Source: Nemania diffusa (lineage: Eukaryota > Ascomycota > Sordariomycetes > Xylariales > Xylariaceae). Taken from it: a stretch of DNA of 64,000 nucleotides. The notes beneath the pieces were generated by a model that saw only the letters and a list, made by a program, of their open reading frames with translations, was not told the DNA's origin and made no database searches. The position numbers and the translations under genes are program-made. Location of the stretch: assembly GCA_038501195.1 (NCBI GenBank), contig JBBPUQ010000010.1:761501-825500 (forward strand). The letters are read 5' to 3'. How positions within the stretch are numbered: position 1 is the first letter of the stretch; each line of letters starts with the position of its first letter. This document shows, piece after piece, positions 45,511-57,443 of the stretch.

Positions 45511-47716
45511 AGTTTTTATTTATTAACTTTTAAAATTTATTTTTTTTATATATTAAAGCATTTATTTTAAAAAAAAGCTTTTAAATCAAAAATTAATTAT
45601 ATAATTTATTAGTAATATTTTTAATGCTTTTAAAACAATTACTTTTGAATAATTTTATATAGATTTTTATTTAATATTAATTAGTTGTATTATTAAATTA
45701 TTTAATTATTTAAACTGTTTAAAATAAATATAAATAATATTAGTAAAAAAATATTATTTTATATATAGTTATATTAATTTAAAACTTTATATTTATATTA
45801 TATAAAAGTTTAAAAAAAAGTAAACTTTTTTTTTAATAAAACAATAAATTACAGTTTATAATTGTTATTAACAAGTTTATATTAAATTAAATATATATAT
45901 TTTTTAATATTTGTAATATTTTATAAATTTTTTATAACAATTTTTATTATTTTTATAATATATAAATAAAGCAGTTTTAATAAAATATAAAAATTAAAAT
46001 ATATAACAAATAATTTTTAGTATATAAATATATTTTATTTTATTATAATAAAATAGTTTTATTAAAACTAGAAAATTTACTAACTTATTTAATATATTTT
46101 TAAATTTATTTAATTATATTAAGTTTTAAAATTTTTGCTATTTTTTTAGTAGTTTTAATATTTAGTTTTAATTATAACTTTAAATATTTACTTTTTTAAT
46201 ATTGATTTTAATATAATAACTTATTAAGTTTAATATTATTATTATTTTTTTATTTAATATTTATTAAATATATTTTTTATTAGTTTTAATATATTATTAT
46301 TAATAATATAAAAACTTTTTAATTGTTTATTTATTGTTTTAATAAAAGTATATTTGTTTTTTTATTAAAAACAAACTGTTAAAACTAAAAATATTTAATA
46401 TTTTAAATTTATACTTTTTAAATTTAAAATATTTAAATTATAAAAATAGCAATTTTTATTTTTTTTAAAATTACAAGTTTATTAAAAAATAACAAAATAT
46501 ATTTTTTATTTATTATAAAAGTTACTAGTATATTAAATTAAGCAAAAAATCCGATTAAAATAATTATAAAAATATTTTAAAAAGTAATATAATATTAAAA
46601 CAATATTAAAAATTTTTAAATATAAATATTTTATTTATAAAATTTAGCATTAAATAAAAAACTATAAAAAAGTAAATATAATATTTTTAAATAATAAATA
46701 AATAAATTTTATAATAAAATATGCTATATTATTATAAAAAAAAAGTATAAAATTAGAAATAAAAAAACAAAAATAATTAAGTTATTTATTTTATTTAATA
46801 TAACTAGTTTATAATTTTAATATTTAATTTAGTTAAAATTGCGTAATTTTTTCAATATATTGCAAAATTAAATAATATATTACAATTTAAGCTATTTTTT
46901 TGTTATAGTATTATTTAATATTTAAATATATTATTAAATTGCATTTAAAGCTATAAGTTAATAAAGCATTTAAAAAATTTTTAATATATAAATAATTAAT
47001 ATTATTAGTTTTAATAGTATTATTTATTACAAACTAATTAACAAAAAAATAACAGCTGTTTAAATAATAGTTAGTTTATATAATTTTTTAATAAATAAGT
47101 TATTAGTTTTAATATTTATTAAAAATGTAGAATTTAATAAAGCTATCGAATTATTTGAAATAAACAAGTAAGCTAACAAATAATTATTTCTGTTTGTAAA
47201 AACTAATTTTTTTAAATCGAAAAATAATAATATAGTATTTAACGTATATATAAAGTTTATATTTATAAAACTTAATATATTTTAGTTTATAATTTAGTAT
47301 TTTTGTAAAATTTTTATTTTATTCGATTTAAAAACAACTTTTAATAAAATATATTAGTTAATAAAATATAATGTTTTAAATTTTTTTATAAATATAGTAA
47401 CAAAAGTTAAAAAAGTAATATATATATATTATTGCTAAATTTAATTAATATATAGTTTTAATATAAATTAACTAAAACATTAATTAAATATTAATTATTT
47501 TATTAATAAAATAATAAACTGTATATATAAGCTAAATATATAAATAAAAAAAAAACTTAATATAAAAAAAAACTTTTTTAACATAAAAAAAAGCTTAAAT
47601 TTTTTTTAAAACAACTTTAGTTCGATTAAAGTTTTTAAATATAAAACTATATATTAAAAAAGTAAAAATATTAAACAATAAATTTAGCTTTAAATATTGT
47701 TTAAAACTTAAAATAG

Positions 47717-47832
47717 CTTTATAATAAAATAAACTTTTTATAATAAAACAGATTTTTTATAATAAAACAGACTTTTTATAATAAAACAGACTTTTTATAG
47801 TAAAATAGACTCTTTATAATAAAACAGACTTT
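47717..47832. repeat. 19-bp boundary repeat, six copies
   Basis: Six head-to-tail 19-bp units have the consensus TTATAATAAAACAGACTTT. They differ mainly at C/T and G/A positions; for example, the first copy reads AAATAAACTTT where later copies read AAACAGACTTT. Two further degenerate CAGACTTTTGCAA units follow to about 47,882. G+C rises steadily across the array, so it marks the edge between degraded and normal DNA. Confidence 0.85.
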
Positions 47833-47910
47833 TGCAACAGATTTCTGTTTAAAACTCTTTATAAAAACAGACTTTTGCAATAGACTCTTAAAACAGGTCT
47901 TCAGAGCTAA

Positions 47911-49439
47911 GATCTTGCTAAAAATAGAAAATCAAGCCTCCAGAGACGTGAGGAGCGTCTCGCGTCGCAGGCCGCCGAGATCTGGGAGGAGTGGAACCGA
48001 GAAATCGCGAGCCTCGGTGCCGTACGTGAAGAGGAGCTGCCGGGGGTCCTGCGGAACGGCGAGATGAGGGTTTGGAACAAGTGTGGGTTCCTTCGTATGG
48101 GTGCCGGGAGCGAGTTTTCGGATATGGAGCTGCAGACCCTCGAGAATATGGAGAAGGAAGGGATTAGAGACACGCAGTTCAAGAGCGACGATGATGCTGG
48201 TGAGTTTCTGGTTTCTGGAAATTTCGTTCTTAGATTATCTCTAGTATGCTATCTTGGTGCTCGAGGGGCTTGAGATGGACATAAGCAAGCGCGGGTTTAA
48301 GTTAGTCAAACGCTTATATTGCTCCCTAGATGTCGAGAGAGCATCGCATAGTGGCTGGGCCCATAAGCTGGACGTTTGCGGACGTCAAGAGAGGTTCGGT
48401 GTGCACAAGGCGGTGCTGGATTCATCTGCCGGTTTCGCTGTAGCTTATAAGGCTTGCGCGTGGGCGCAATACCTGGCAAGAAAAGCAGGCGTCGAATTCA
48501 TATTGCACCCTACAAAGGGTAAGGTCATAAATATTGATACAACAGCTACTTATAAGCCTATCGTTCGGACCGCGGACGGGATAGCTCACGAAGGGGATTT
48601 AGTCGTTGTAGCGGGTAATGAATCCCCCCTTTCATCCTAGGCTGCTGCTTCATCTGCTGACCGGGTGCCGACTCGATTACTAGGTGGTGGCTGGACTGCA
48701 GGATTGCTACCTGAAGCAGACGGGCTCATCGAGACAACTGCTGGGTCTGTGGTAACTATCCAACTCCCCAAGGACCGGCCAGATCTCTGGGAGCGCTTCT
48801 CACCCGAGAATTTTCCCGTCATTACTTGGGGCATGTACGAGGGCAAGGATATTTACAGCTTCCCGCGAGACGAAAACGGCGTGATCAAAATCGGCTTCAG
48901 GAAGACGAAATGGACCAATTATGGCGACGTTGCTGGGAAGAGGATATCGGTTCCTAAGGCGGTACATCCCGAGGAAACGAAAATCCCGGTTCCTGCGCTC
49001 GAGGGCATCAAAGGTAAACCGCAAAGATCTCACATGCTATTCGACGTAGATGATAAAATCTCGCTTGACTAATCGAGGCATGGGTTTAGAATACATATCA
49101 CTGAACCTCCCCGAACTCGCAGAACTGGGGCTCGCCTCTACGTTCCTGTGCTGGTACACAGACAGCATCGACAACTCGTTCGTTGTCGATTTCGTGCCCG
49201 GTCGTTCGCGCGTCGCGGTCTGTACCGGCGGGAGCGGCCACGGATTCAAGTTCTTGCCTATCCTCGGGCGTGAAGTGGTCAAGATACTCGAAGGCAAAGG
49301 GGAGCAGACGGTGTATGGCCAGATGTGGAAGTGGAGGACCAGCGCCGCGGAAACGAGGAATGGGCTTGAGGAGGGCGAAGAGGGCCCGAGAGTTCTAGAG
49401 AAGCAGCAGATGGCTAGTCGTGAAGACTGGGTGTTTTGA
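47911..49439 (+). pseudogene. 5'-truncated FAD-dependent oxidase (sarcosine/pipecolate oxidase-like)
   Basis: The family (DAO fold) oxidises secondary amines such as sarcosine, L-pipecolate or fructosyl amino acids with O2, releasing H2O2. Four exons join in frame: 47911-48199, 48330-48614, 48684-49013 and 49090-49439. The introns are 130, 69 and 76 bp, all GT-AG, the last two with CTGAC or TTGAC branch-like sites. They give 417 open codons. Readable landmarks are an AAEIWEEWN stretch at the left end, TLENMEKEGIRDTQF, WAHKLD, LDSSAGF, AGGGWTAGLLPEA, then CWYTDSIDN (the Cys at about 49,149 matches the residue that covalently holds FAD in monomeric sarcosine oxidase) and GGSGHGFKFLPILG. The N-terminal GxGxxG FAD motif and the normal start, roughly 55-80 residues, are absent: a TAA at 47,908 precedes the frame and AT-rich repeat DNA begins. 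The first in-frame ATG is at 48,064. The C-terminus (REDWVF) has no peroxisomal SKL-type signal. Exact substrate is unknown. It is either a recent pseudogene or a shortened gene. Confidence 0.8.
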
Positions 49440-51648
49440 GCCGCCCGGGTGCCAGACAGTAGTATCTGGAGGTCACTCCAAAAGTCTTAAAACTAGACAC
49501 CCGAATACTAAAAGCTTCTTCTGCTCTCATAAGCAATGCCTCAGATCTCTCAGGGCTGTTTCACTCTGACCCTATTAAAGGTAAACTTCGAAGGCTGAAC
49601 AAGCAGCAGAGTTTACTGCCAAGAGGACCTATCTCTATGAAAATGACAGCAAAACCTTGGACAGAGAAAATGCATTCGTAGATACGAATCAAAATACCTT
49701 GGTGAGCAGGTAGATAAAGACTTTAGTGGCTGGACGGCCAAAGAACATCAGCAGGATAGAGATGATCATTCAAGAGAAGTAGGAGGGTAAACAATCACGC
49801 GCAGTTATAGGTTTTAGAGGACCCTCTAATAAGTGCTAGAGAGTATAAATGATATTTCTGAGATTCACACTTCGGCGGCAATAATAGCGTAACGTTAGCT
49901 CTTTGTCCTAAGTTTATATAGTTAGATATAGTTGTTGTAAATAACCATCAAGGCTAAATATTCAAGCATTGCATGCAACAGTGTTAGTAGTGTTAGTCAA
50001 CCTCGAAACCGAATTTCCGCAGAGGCTTGCATATTTCTGCGGTCTTCATATCGGTGTTGATGAGTCACGCAGGTTATCAATTCCCATGTTTTCGAGGCTA
50101 GTGTCGTAGGTGGCGTCAACCTCGAGGCGCCCACCCACTGGTGTATGCCATCCCGCAAATAGCAAACGATGGCAGTTGGACACTAGATAGAGACAGCACG
50201 GGGAACTACGAAGGCAAGACGCATGCTCTTTGTAACAAATAGATGCTGACTGAATACACCAATGTAGGTAATCTGACTCAGCTGTATCTACTTGGAGCGT
50301 TGCGCGCATAGGCGATTTTGGCCAGGACATCGAGACAGCTGCCGCTGGACTTATGCGGTACCTCGTGAGCAGCCTGATCGTAGTTTCGTTGTTGTTGGTG
50401 GTAGGAGTTACAGAGACAAGCCAGAGCTCTAGTAGATGAATTTTGAGGGTTATCTAGTATATCTGCGCTATCTTTATCGGTCACGGAATACCTAATATCC
50501 CTCTGTGTGCAAAAGAGGTTGCCAAGATTGCGAAAGACAATTCTCCGTTGGCTAATCAGGGGTTTCGGCCTACTACAAGACCTTCCCGGAGAGGTTGCGT
50601 TGGTATGTAGCCTAGGTACCTGGGTAGGTTACCTGAGCTACACAATTGACGGTTCGGGTAACAACGAATGCTATGCTGATGTCATTGGTGACACTACCTA
50701 AACAGTTGAACAGATCCTCAAATTTTTGTTTTTTCAGCACAACTTAATGAGGCGCTGTAAGAAATAAAGTAGAACCTAGTATATTAGGGTTATAAACTCA
50801 TTTAGTTATGAATTGTAAATAAACTGTTCCCTTTTCAAACTTTACTAATCTGTACATACATAGTACATACCTGGGCAAGTGGAATGCTTCGGAGATAATT
50901 AGCAGCCGGGTGTAACAAACAGAATAATGGTACATAGTACTGCAGGGGGCCCAGAGAGCCTAAGCTACCTGATACATGGTACGTACCTATTTATGGACAT
51001 TACCTAGCACGGCTAGCAGGCATTCTGCACAGTTCTTAGTCGTGGTGGTGAAATTGGCCCATCAAGCCACGGTTCACTTACTGTATTCAGATAGGTGGGC
51101 ACGCCAGTCTAAGATGCCCGGGATGTCGCGCAGTACCAGATGGGTCAAATCTCGTTGCACCTCATTTGCTCACGACAGATCATGCCAACTTTGCCTCAAG
51201 TCTTCCTTCCCCAATGCTTTTCTTCATCCTATTCTCTCACCAAGCCCAACTAGACACAGTGCCTATCGCATAGACTCTGCGAACACTTTGAGCATGGCCT
51301 GTAATAACAGTTACACTTTCGCCCATTAACTCTGTATAAACTTTGTGAGTCGCTGTCCTGTCTGCCTGCGATCTCCCGGTCCGGCCCCTATTAACCCTGT
51401 CCTATCTAATTATGTTCGCGTGACGGGCCCTGCATCTCAAGAATTTCTGCTCAAACCTTTTGTTGCTGCTGCCCCGAGTGAAGATTTCGCGTTGTCCTCC
51501 CACTATAAAGCTTCTAATTCCATGACATGCGCAAAATGGCACGATGCTAACAGCTACTTCAACTGACTAGATTGCAACTGTACACTCATCCGATTTGTCC
51601 CTTTCGTGGCCTCTTTTTCCTCTTTTTCCTATTTAATTCGCCATTATA
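49440..51648. other. Intergenic, 2.2 kb; no convincing gene
   Basis: Normal-GC DNA between the broken oxidase and sec16. A start-less frame of about 72 codons (49,463-49,681, plus) is open but unrecognised. Minus frames near 50,046-50,484 and a plus frame at 50,976-51,329 have no coherent protein character. TACCTAGGTA-like palindromic words cluster at about 50,606-50,641 and 50,970-51,010. The last 500 bp probably include the sec16 promoter. Confidence 0.5.
51595..51648 (+). promoter_or_regulatory. Pyrimidine-rich leader of sec16
   Basis: A CT-rich tract (CTCTTTTTCCTCTTTTTCC around 51,611-51,629) lies just upstream of the start codon, typical of transcription start regions and 5' leaders of strongly expressed filamentous-fungal genes. 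The exact start site cannot be read. Confidence 0.5.
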
Positions 51649-54600
51649 ATGGAGACGGATAACCCAAGCGCGGCGGCGCAACTTACCGAGAGGCCAAGTT
51701 CTTCGGCCGACGAGAAACCCTTTGAAATCGACTCTGCGGTCCAGCACACTCGGCCTTCTGCTGAAACAACAGAAGTCTCCCCCCAAACCCCCGTAACCGA
51801 TTCTCCGAACCAGCACATTCCCTCCAAAGAAGATCTTCCGGCCCAATCCCCGAGCCACACCATGGATCTCGACCACCCGGAACACGACGGACAGTCTGGT
51901 GCTGCTCTTTGGGATACAGAGACATCGATGCCGAACCAGGATGGGACCTCAATGACAAATGACGAAGAACACGCGCCTGACGTGACAGAACCCGAGTCCG
52001 AGCCCGCGCGCACAGATCACGCCTCGAAACACTTGAGTACAATGTCATTTACGCGTACTGTTTCCCACGAAGTGAGCTTTAATGACGACGAAGACGCGGA
52101 ATGGAACCTTCAGCGCTCTGAAACGGATCTCTTCAGCTTCATGCCGGAGAATGAGAGGACAAATTCATTCCCCGTTGTCCCACAGATGGAGAGCCCGATA
52201 GCCGAGCAATACCCACACGTGTTGCCTACAGACCAGGATGGAGACACTCTGCAGGATTTGGAAGCCGAGAGCGCTCATGTTGATGCTAGCGCTTTCGAAC
52301 CCCATGTTGCCGATCCTCAGGAGGACGTCCAATTAAACAAGCTTGAGGAAGAAGGCAATTTGTATCAGAACATAGTCGGTGGTGACATCGTAGGCACAGA
52401 AGAGGCAGCGCCTAATGCGCGGTACGAGGAGGGGCTACCTTTAATTCCCCAGCATGATATATCAGAGACAACCGTGGACGACGGAAATACCGGCGCAGGC
52501 CCGACGGATTTGTTTTCTCAAGATGATAATGGTGATGCCGGGGACGATTTCTTTGCCCATATACAAGACGACTCTCGACCCCTCGCAGATAACTCAATGA
52601 CGGGTACTTTACAAAGGAAATCCACGACTATGGTAATTAGTCAGAATGTTGACCAGGAACCTTTAAGCCCGGTAGAGGACTTCCAGTCGAATGAGCCAGA
52701 CATTCCAAATACCAGCGTTAACGGAGACTCTGTGCACTCGCCAGAGGGAGGAGCCAAGATTATGACTGGTACTGAGGATATCGATGCTAAGTGGGCTGCT
52801 GCTTTTGACGACGACGACGACGCCGGCTTCTTGTTGGATACGACTACAGAGCCCAAGGAGTTAGACCCGGCTGATATCTTTGGTAGTGATGATGAGGGAT
52901 TCCTGGATGATGAGGAGGAGGCAACAATAGCGGCACCTTCACAGACACATACTCCGCAGCCGAATCTCAATGGTGCTTATGCACCTAAGTCAGGTCAGCC
53001 GTATTCTGCTCCGAATCCATATGCTCCGGCGCATCCTGTTGCAAACATTCCCGTAGCTCAGCAACAACCACCCCTCTACGCTCCAAATGCAGCTCCACTA
53101 GGTATGGGATATGGGGCACCACCTCCAAAACCAGATATACCTAAGGCCCAAAGTTTCGTGGGCAAGCCGAAAGGTGGATATCAGTCACCTTACGACCTCC
53201 CAATGGAAGTTGTCAAGCCGAAAAAGCGAGCGAGTGTGCAGCAGCCACCTCGAGTTAATATTGCATCGTCAGCACCTCCATCGGCTCCGCCCCCTAGGAG
53301 TGCCAGTATGTATGCGCCATCAGGGGGGTCGGTTTCTAGCTTGTCGCCTCCAGGTTCTAGTCATTCGAACCAGCAACCAAGCCTCGGTGCGCAGAAATCT
53401 ATACCTCAGCTCAAATCAAAACCTAGCTTCTTCGAAGATTTGCCTATAACATCCAAACCTCGTCCCTCGTCACGTCACGCAACGCATCCTTCTCCGACAC
53501 AACCAAATTCGTATACACAACTTCGGACACCCTCCCAAGGACCACCAATGAGCTCTCCATTGATATCCCCACCTATAGTGCCCCCATCAGCTCAGTCACA
53601 GTTGTCTCCAACACAAGCTGCTAGTAGTGCTCCTTTACTGGTTGCCCCCGAACGTGTGAGCCCATATGCATCTCTGCAATCCGATGCTCTCAATAGCCCG
53701 CAACTGCCATCTGCAATTAACAACCGTTACTCGCCATCTCCCGTTCAACCCTCTGGGGCCAACGGGGCCATCCCAGCGCCAACCTCAGCAAGCCGATACT
53801 CGCCAGCACCACCGAACTCTCGGTCGTCTAGTGGTAGTTATTCTGCAGTTCCTCCTCCGATGTTAGCTCATCAGCCGAGAACATCTAGTCCACTCGCCCA
53901 CTTCGAAATCTCCCACGCGAAGTCTGAAAATAAACTCGCAAGCCCTGTCAGTCCGGACGGCATTCCGTTAATGCGAACCAGTTCATCTCAATATGAACAT
54001 CGTGTTACGAGGGTGCCATCACTTCCCCCAACGCAGGAAGTAGAAGAAGAGCAGTCGTTAGGCTCGCCGGCTGACATGTCTGCTAAGGCACTCGGTATTT
54101 TTCCGCCGGAACCTAAATATGCTCCATCACAATCGAGGCATACACCGCCACCCTTGGGCATTCCTCCGTCAAATCCTCTCTCTCCCCCTAAGCGTGCTTT
54201 ATCAAATTACGCCCCACAGCCTGTACCTAATACGCCCTCGAAGGACACTAACTTTATATCGCCACCTCGACCGCAAACACAGTCTCCTGGAGCTGTCCAT
54301 GGTCACTCGGGGCCTTCACAATCAGTAGAGTCAGCGCCTCGCCCGTCTTCGGCTCATGGGATTACTTCCCCACGATCAGTACCTAACACGCGAACTTCCC
54401 ATCCTACCATTCGTGCTCGTGGTATGTCCCAAAATCTCAACTTGGTGCCTCCGACAGATGGTCAGGAACTTGATCCTCTGCAACGCTGGCGTGGGGCGCC
54501 TGTTATCACATGGGGTATCGGAGGGCTATTTGTATCAACCTTTCCTAAAGATATACCACGTTACGGTATAAGTTCGACTGTTCCGCAGATCATTCGCAGT

Positions 54601-57443
54601 CCTGGCGAAGTCAAAGTGAAGCATATGAAAGATATCCAGCCTTTGGAAGACAGGCTCTCTAAATTCCCTGGTCCGCTAAAAGGAAAATCCAAAAAGAAAG
54701 AAGTCATTACATGGCTTACTGCCGGCATCGATGGTCTCGAGAAGACACTACCGAGCGTATCATTCAGGGAGCATGTTTCCCACGAAGACAAGAGGGCGGC
54801 TGAGCGAATATTGCTATGGAAGATTTTGAGAGTATTGGTAGAGAATGATGGCATTCTTGAAGGCAACCCCGCGGTAGAACAGGCCGTCCGTGACGTTATC
54901 TCCCCAGGGCTCGAATCCCCTAGCCCTGAGCTATCATCGGCAATATCAACTGGCGCGGGCCTGACGGGGATTACCACAACAGCAACTTCTATGCAAGCAG
55001 ACGCTGCAGATTCTACAACTACTGAGTCAATACGGAGGCATCTCCTCCTCGGTGATCGTGAGAAGGCAGTGTGGACGGCAGTGGATAAAAGATTATGGGG
55101 CCATGCTATTCTCATATCCAGTTCGATGTCAACCCCCGAACTTTATAAGCAGGTCGCGCAGGAGTTCATTAAGAAAGAGGTGAATTATGTGAATCATGGC
55201 AATGAGTCCCTTGCCTCGCTTTACAGTGTTCTGTCTGGTAACTTCGAAGAAGCTGTTGATGAGCTCGTCCCTATGCATGCGCGAGCTGGCTTACAGTTGA
55301 TGTCAACTTCTACTTCTACCACCTCTCAAGATGTACTTGCCGGATTGGACAAATGGCGTGAGACACTAGGTATGATTCTTAGTAATAGGCGACAAGGTGA
55401 CGGCCAAGCTTTGCGGGCCTTAGGAAATCTCCTTTCTGGATACGGGAGGGCTGAGGCAGCCCACATCTGCTACATATTTGCGAAACACTTTGCCACATTT
55501 GGTGGGTTGGATGATCCTAATGCTAGCTTTGTCCTTGTTGGGGCCGATCATCGCCGTCAGGCAGACCAATTTGCTAAGGAAACCGAAGCACTTCAGCTCA
55601 GTGAAGTGTACGAGTATGGGCTATCACTTGCAACTGGCTTGAGTGTAGCACAAAGCTGCCCCCACTTGGCTGCGTATAAGCTGCAGCATGCTATGGTTCT
55701 AGCTGAACATGGCTTTCGAGACAAGGCGCTACAATACTGCGACGCCATATGGAGCGCTATTACATCGCAAACAAAAAAGTCCCCCTACTTCCACCCTGTG
55801 CTAGAGTCTGCGGTTGATGATCTTATGAGAAGGTTGAAGCAAGCTGCTAGTGAGGAGTCATCCTCATGGATCCCCAAGCCCAAGATGGACCAGGTCTCCA
55901 GTAACATGTGGTCTCGGTTCAGCAAGTTTGTTGCTGGCCCTGATGAGGATGGAGCCGATAATGGAGCATCTGGCGATGGCGGTGCTGAGGTCGGGCCTTT
56001 TGCACGCATTGCTGGTGGGACGCCTACTGTCAGCCGGTCTCCTTCCGTATCAAACTTCGAGGTATACGGGACTAGTCCATCGATGCCTATGAACAACAGT
56101 TCCTCGCCATACGCTCCGGTTGCCGCCCAATCTTTGGCTTCACCATATGAACCGACCAATGCATATAATCCGGCGCCTCGATCGTCGATAGAGAGAACAT
56201 CAGGCGAATTGCGGCGAGGCTCCCATGATTTCGCAAGGCGTAGTTCAGATATGCAAAACGCAAATGGCAATCCATACGCGCCTGTCTCTATGACCAACTC
56301 ATCACCTAAGAATATCTACCAGCCCGCATCTCTAATCGATTCAAATTCGTCGCCATATATGCCTCTTTCTCAGAGTCTACCCGCACAGTCATCGAATGTT
56401 GGGCATACAGGATATCAACCGTTCGGCGGTGATCAGGGTTCTGGAAGCGCCGGTGTTGCACCAGTTTATGGTGCAGTCGACAGCATATTGCACAACCAGA
56501 TGTCAGCGAGTGACAATAGCGTCAACTCCGGATATCAGCCTTCTTACGGTGGTTATGAGCCACCCTCGATGAACAACTTTGAGCCATCTACAACACAGAC
56601 AGAGACTTCCACTGGTGGTTACGAACCTCCTTCATATCACCCTTCCGGATTTGAACCCCCCTCTTACGAACCGGGTCCAATAGACGATGATGAATCAGAA
56701 AAGAAAGCCAAGCAGAAGAATTTTATGGATGACGATGATGACATTCCTGGCTTGAAGCCAAAGGATAAGGGCAAGTCCGAGAAGGACCGAGAAAATGAGG
56801 AAATGTTTCGGAAAGTTGCTGAGGAAGAGGGTGAGTCTCAGCATATAAAAGCGTAAAGAAACCTTACTAATAGATGCTAGCCAAACGAGCTGCTGAAGCG
56901 AAAGCCGCGAAAAAGGGTGGTTGGGGCTTTGGTGGATGGTTTGGTGGTAGCAAGAAGGAACTTGCCGAACTGCCCAATAAGCCTATCAAAGCTAAGTTGG
57001 GTGAAGCAAGCAGCTTTGTATATGACCCTGATCTAAAGCGCTGGATCAATAAGAAGCCAGGGGCCGAAAACACACCTAGTAAGACAGCGACACCTCCACC
57101 GCCACGTGCTGCCAGCACCCCCCCTATTAGTACTACGTCAGCACCACCAATCGGAATCATGGGGCCACCGCCGTCACGACCTACGCCCCCTCCAATGACA
57201 TTGAGCAAAACTATCTCCATTGAGAGCTTGAATGCGCACGGCGGCGCTCCCCTTATGGCGCGCTCCGTCTCGAATCAGAGCAATGCAAGTCTAACTGGTG
57301 GCCCCCAAAGTGCGCCACCCAGTAGACCAACTACGAGCCTTAGCACCGCTAGTAGCATCGACGATCTACTCGCTGCAGGACCGCGAAAGACCACCAAAAA
57401 GACGCGGAAATCAGGACGTTACGTGGATGTCATGGCAAAATAA
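51649..57443 (+). CDS. sec16: COPII coat assembly protein Sec16
   Basis: Sec16 is the peripheral ER-membrane scaffold that gathers Sec23/24 and Sec13/31 at ER exit sites and tunes Sar1 GTP turnover. Two exons, 51649-56830 and 56881-57443, flank a 50-bp intron whose acceptor is CTAG at 56,880; an earlier AG at 56,873 would run into a stop. The product is 1,914 aa. N-terminal acidic motifs include [13 protein letters not shown] (about 152) and [17 protein letters not shown] (about 381). A Pro/Ser-rich linker follows (about 430-930). The central conserved domain begins at [15 protein letters not shown] (about 942). The ACE1-type alpha-solenoid (Sec16_C) that binds Sec13 spans about 1128-1405. 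A tail with repeated Y-x-P/YEPP motifs (about 1490-1690), an Asp run, a Lys/Ala helix and [11 protein letters not shown] (about 1740-1750) complete the usual fungal order. No break is visible. The ATG at 51,649 is the first in frame after the CT-rich leader. Confidence 0.95.

Larger units (their letters stand above)
1..47880. repeat. Gene-free AT-rich block, RIP-like degraded repeat DNA
   Basis: This 48-kb stretch is almost entirely A and T. Hand counts give 36 G+C in 6001-6300 and 39 in 40801-41100. Stops are frequent in all frames, and the only open frames are short or lie inside tandem repeats. I could not read any transposase, reverse transcriptase or LTR. Long AT-rich blocks of this kind in Pezizomycotina are usually transposons destroyed by repeat-induced point mutation, and can be pericentromeric, subtelomeric or interstitial isochores; which applies here is not decidable from the window. 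No mitochondrial gene or rRNA is present, so it is not a mitochondrial insertion. Where no sub-feature is listed below I see only degraded AT-rich sequence. Confidence 0.9.

Noticed and set aside
1..47880. Mitochondrial DNA insertion or mitochondrial contig
   Set aside because: AT content alone suggested it, but there is no rRNA, tRNA or respiratory gene, and the decay pattern is that of mutated nuclear repeats.
1..47880. CRISPR-like arrays among the tandem repeats
   Set aside because: The arrays are head-to-tail without unique spacers, no cas-like genes exist, and the host is a eukaryote.
47907..48182. 91-codon minus-strand frame at the block edge
   Set aside because: It is antisense to oxidase exon 1, which has recognisable family sequence on the plus strand.
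50046..50484. Minus-strand frames of 94 and 68 codons
   Set aside because: No recognisable domain, irregular composition and no support for splicing between them.
51633..52048. Minus-strand frames of 99-126 codons over the start of sec16
   Set aside because: They are antisense shadows of a clear Sec16 N-terminus and have no protein-like motifs.
54561..56297. Minus-strand frames of 170-184 codons inside sec16
   Set aside because: Antisense to conserved Sec16 domains, explained by codon composition; no own start context or motif.
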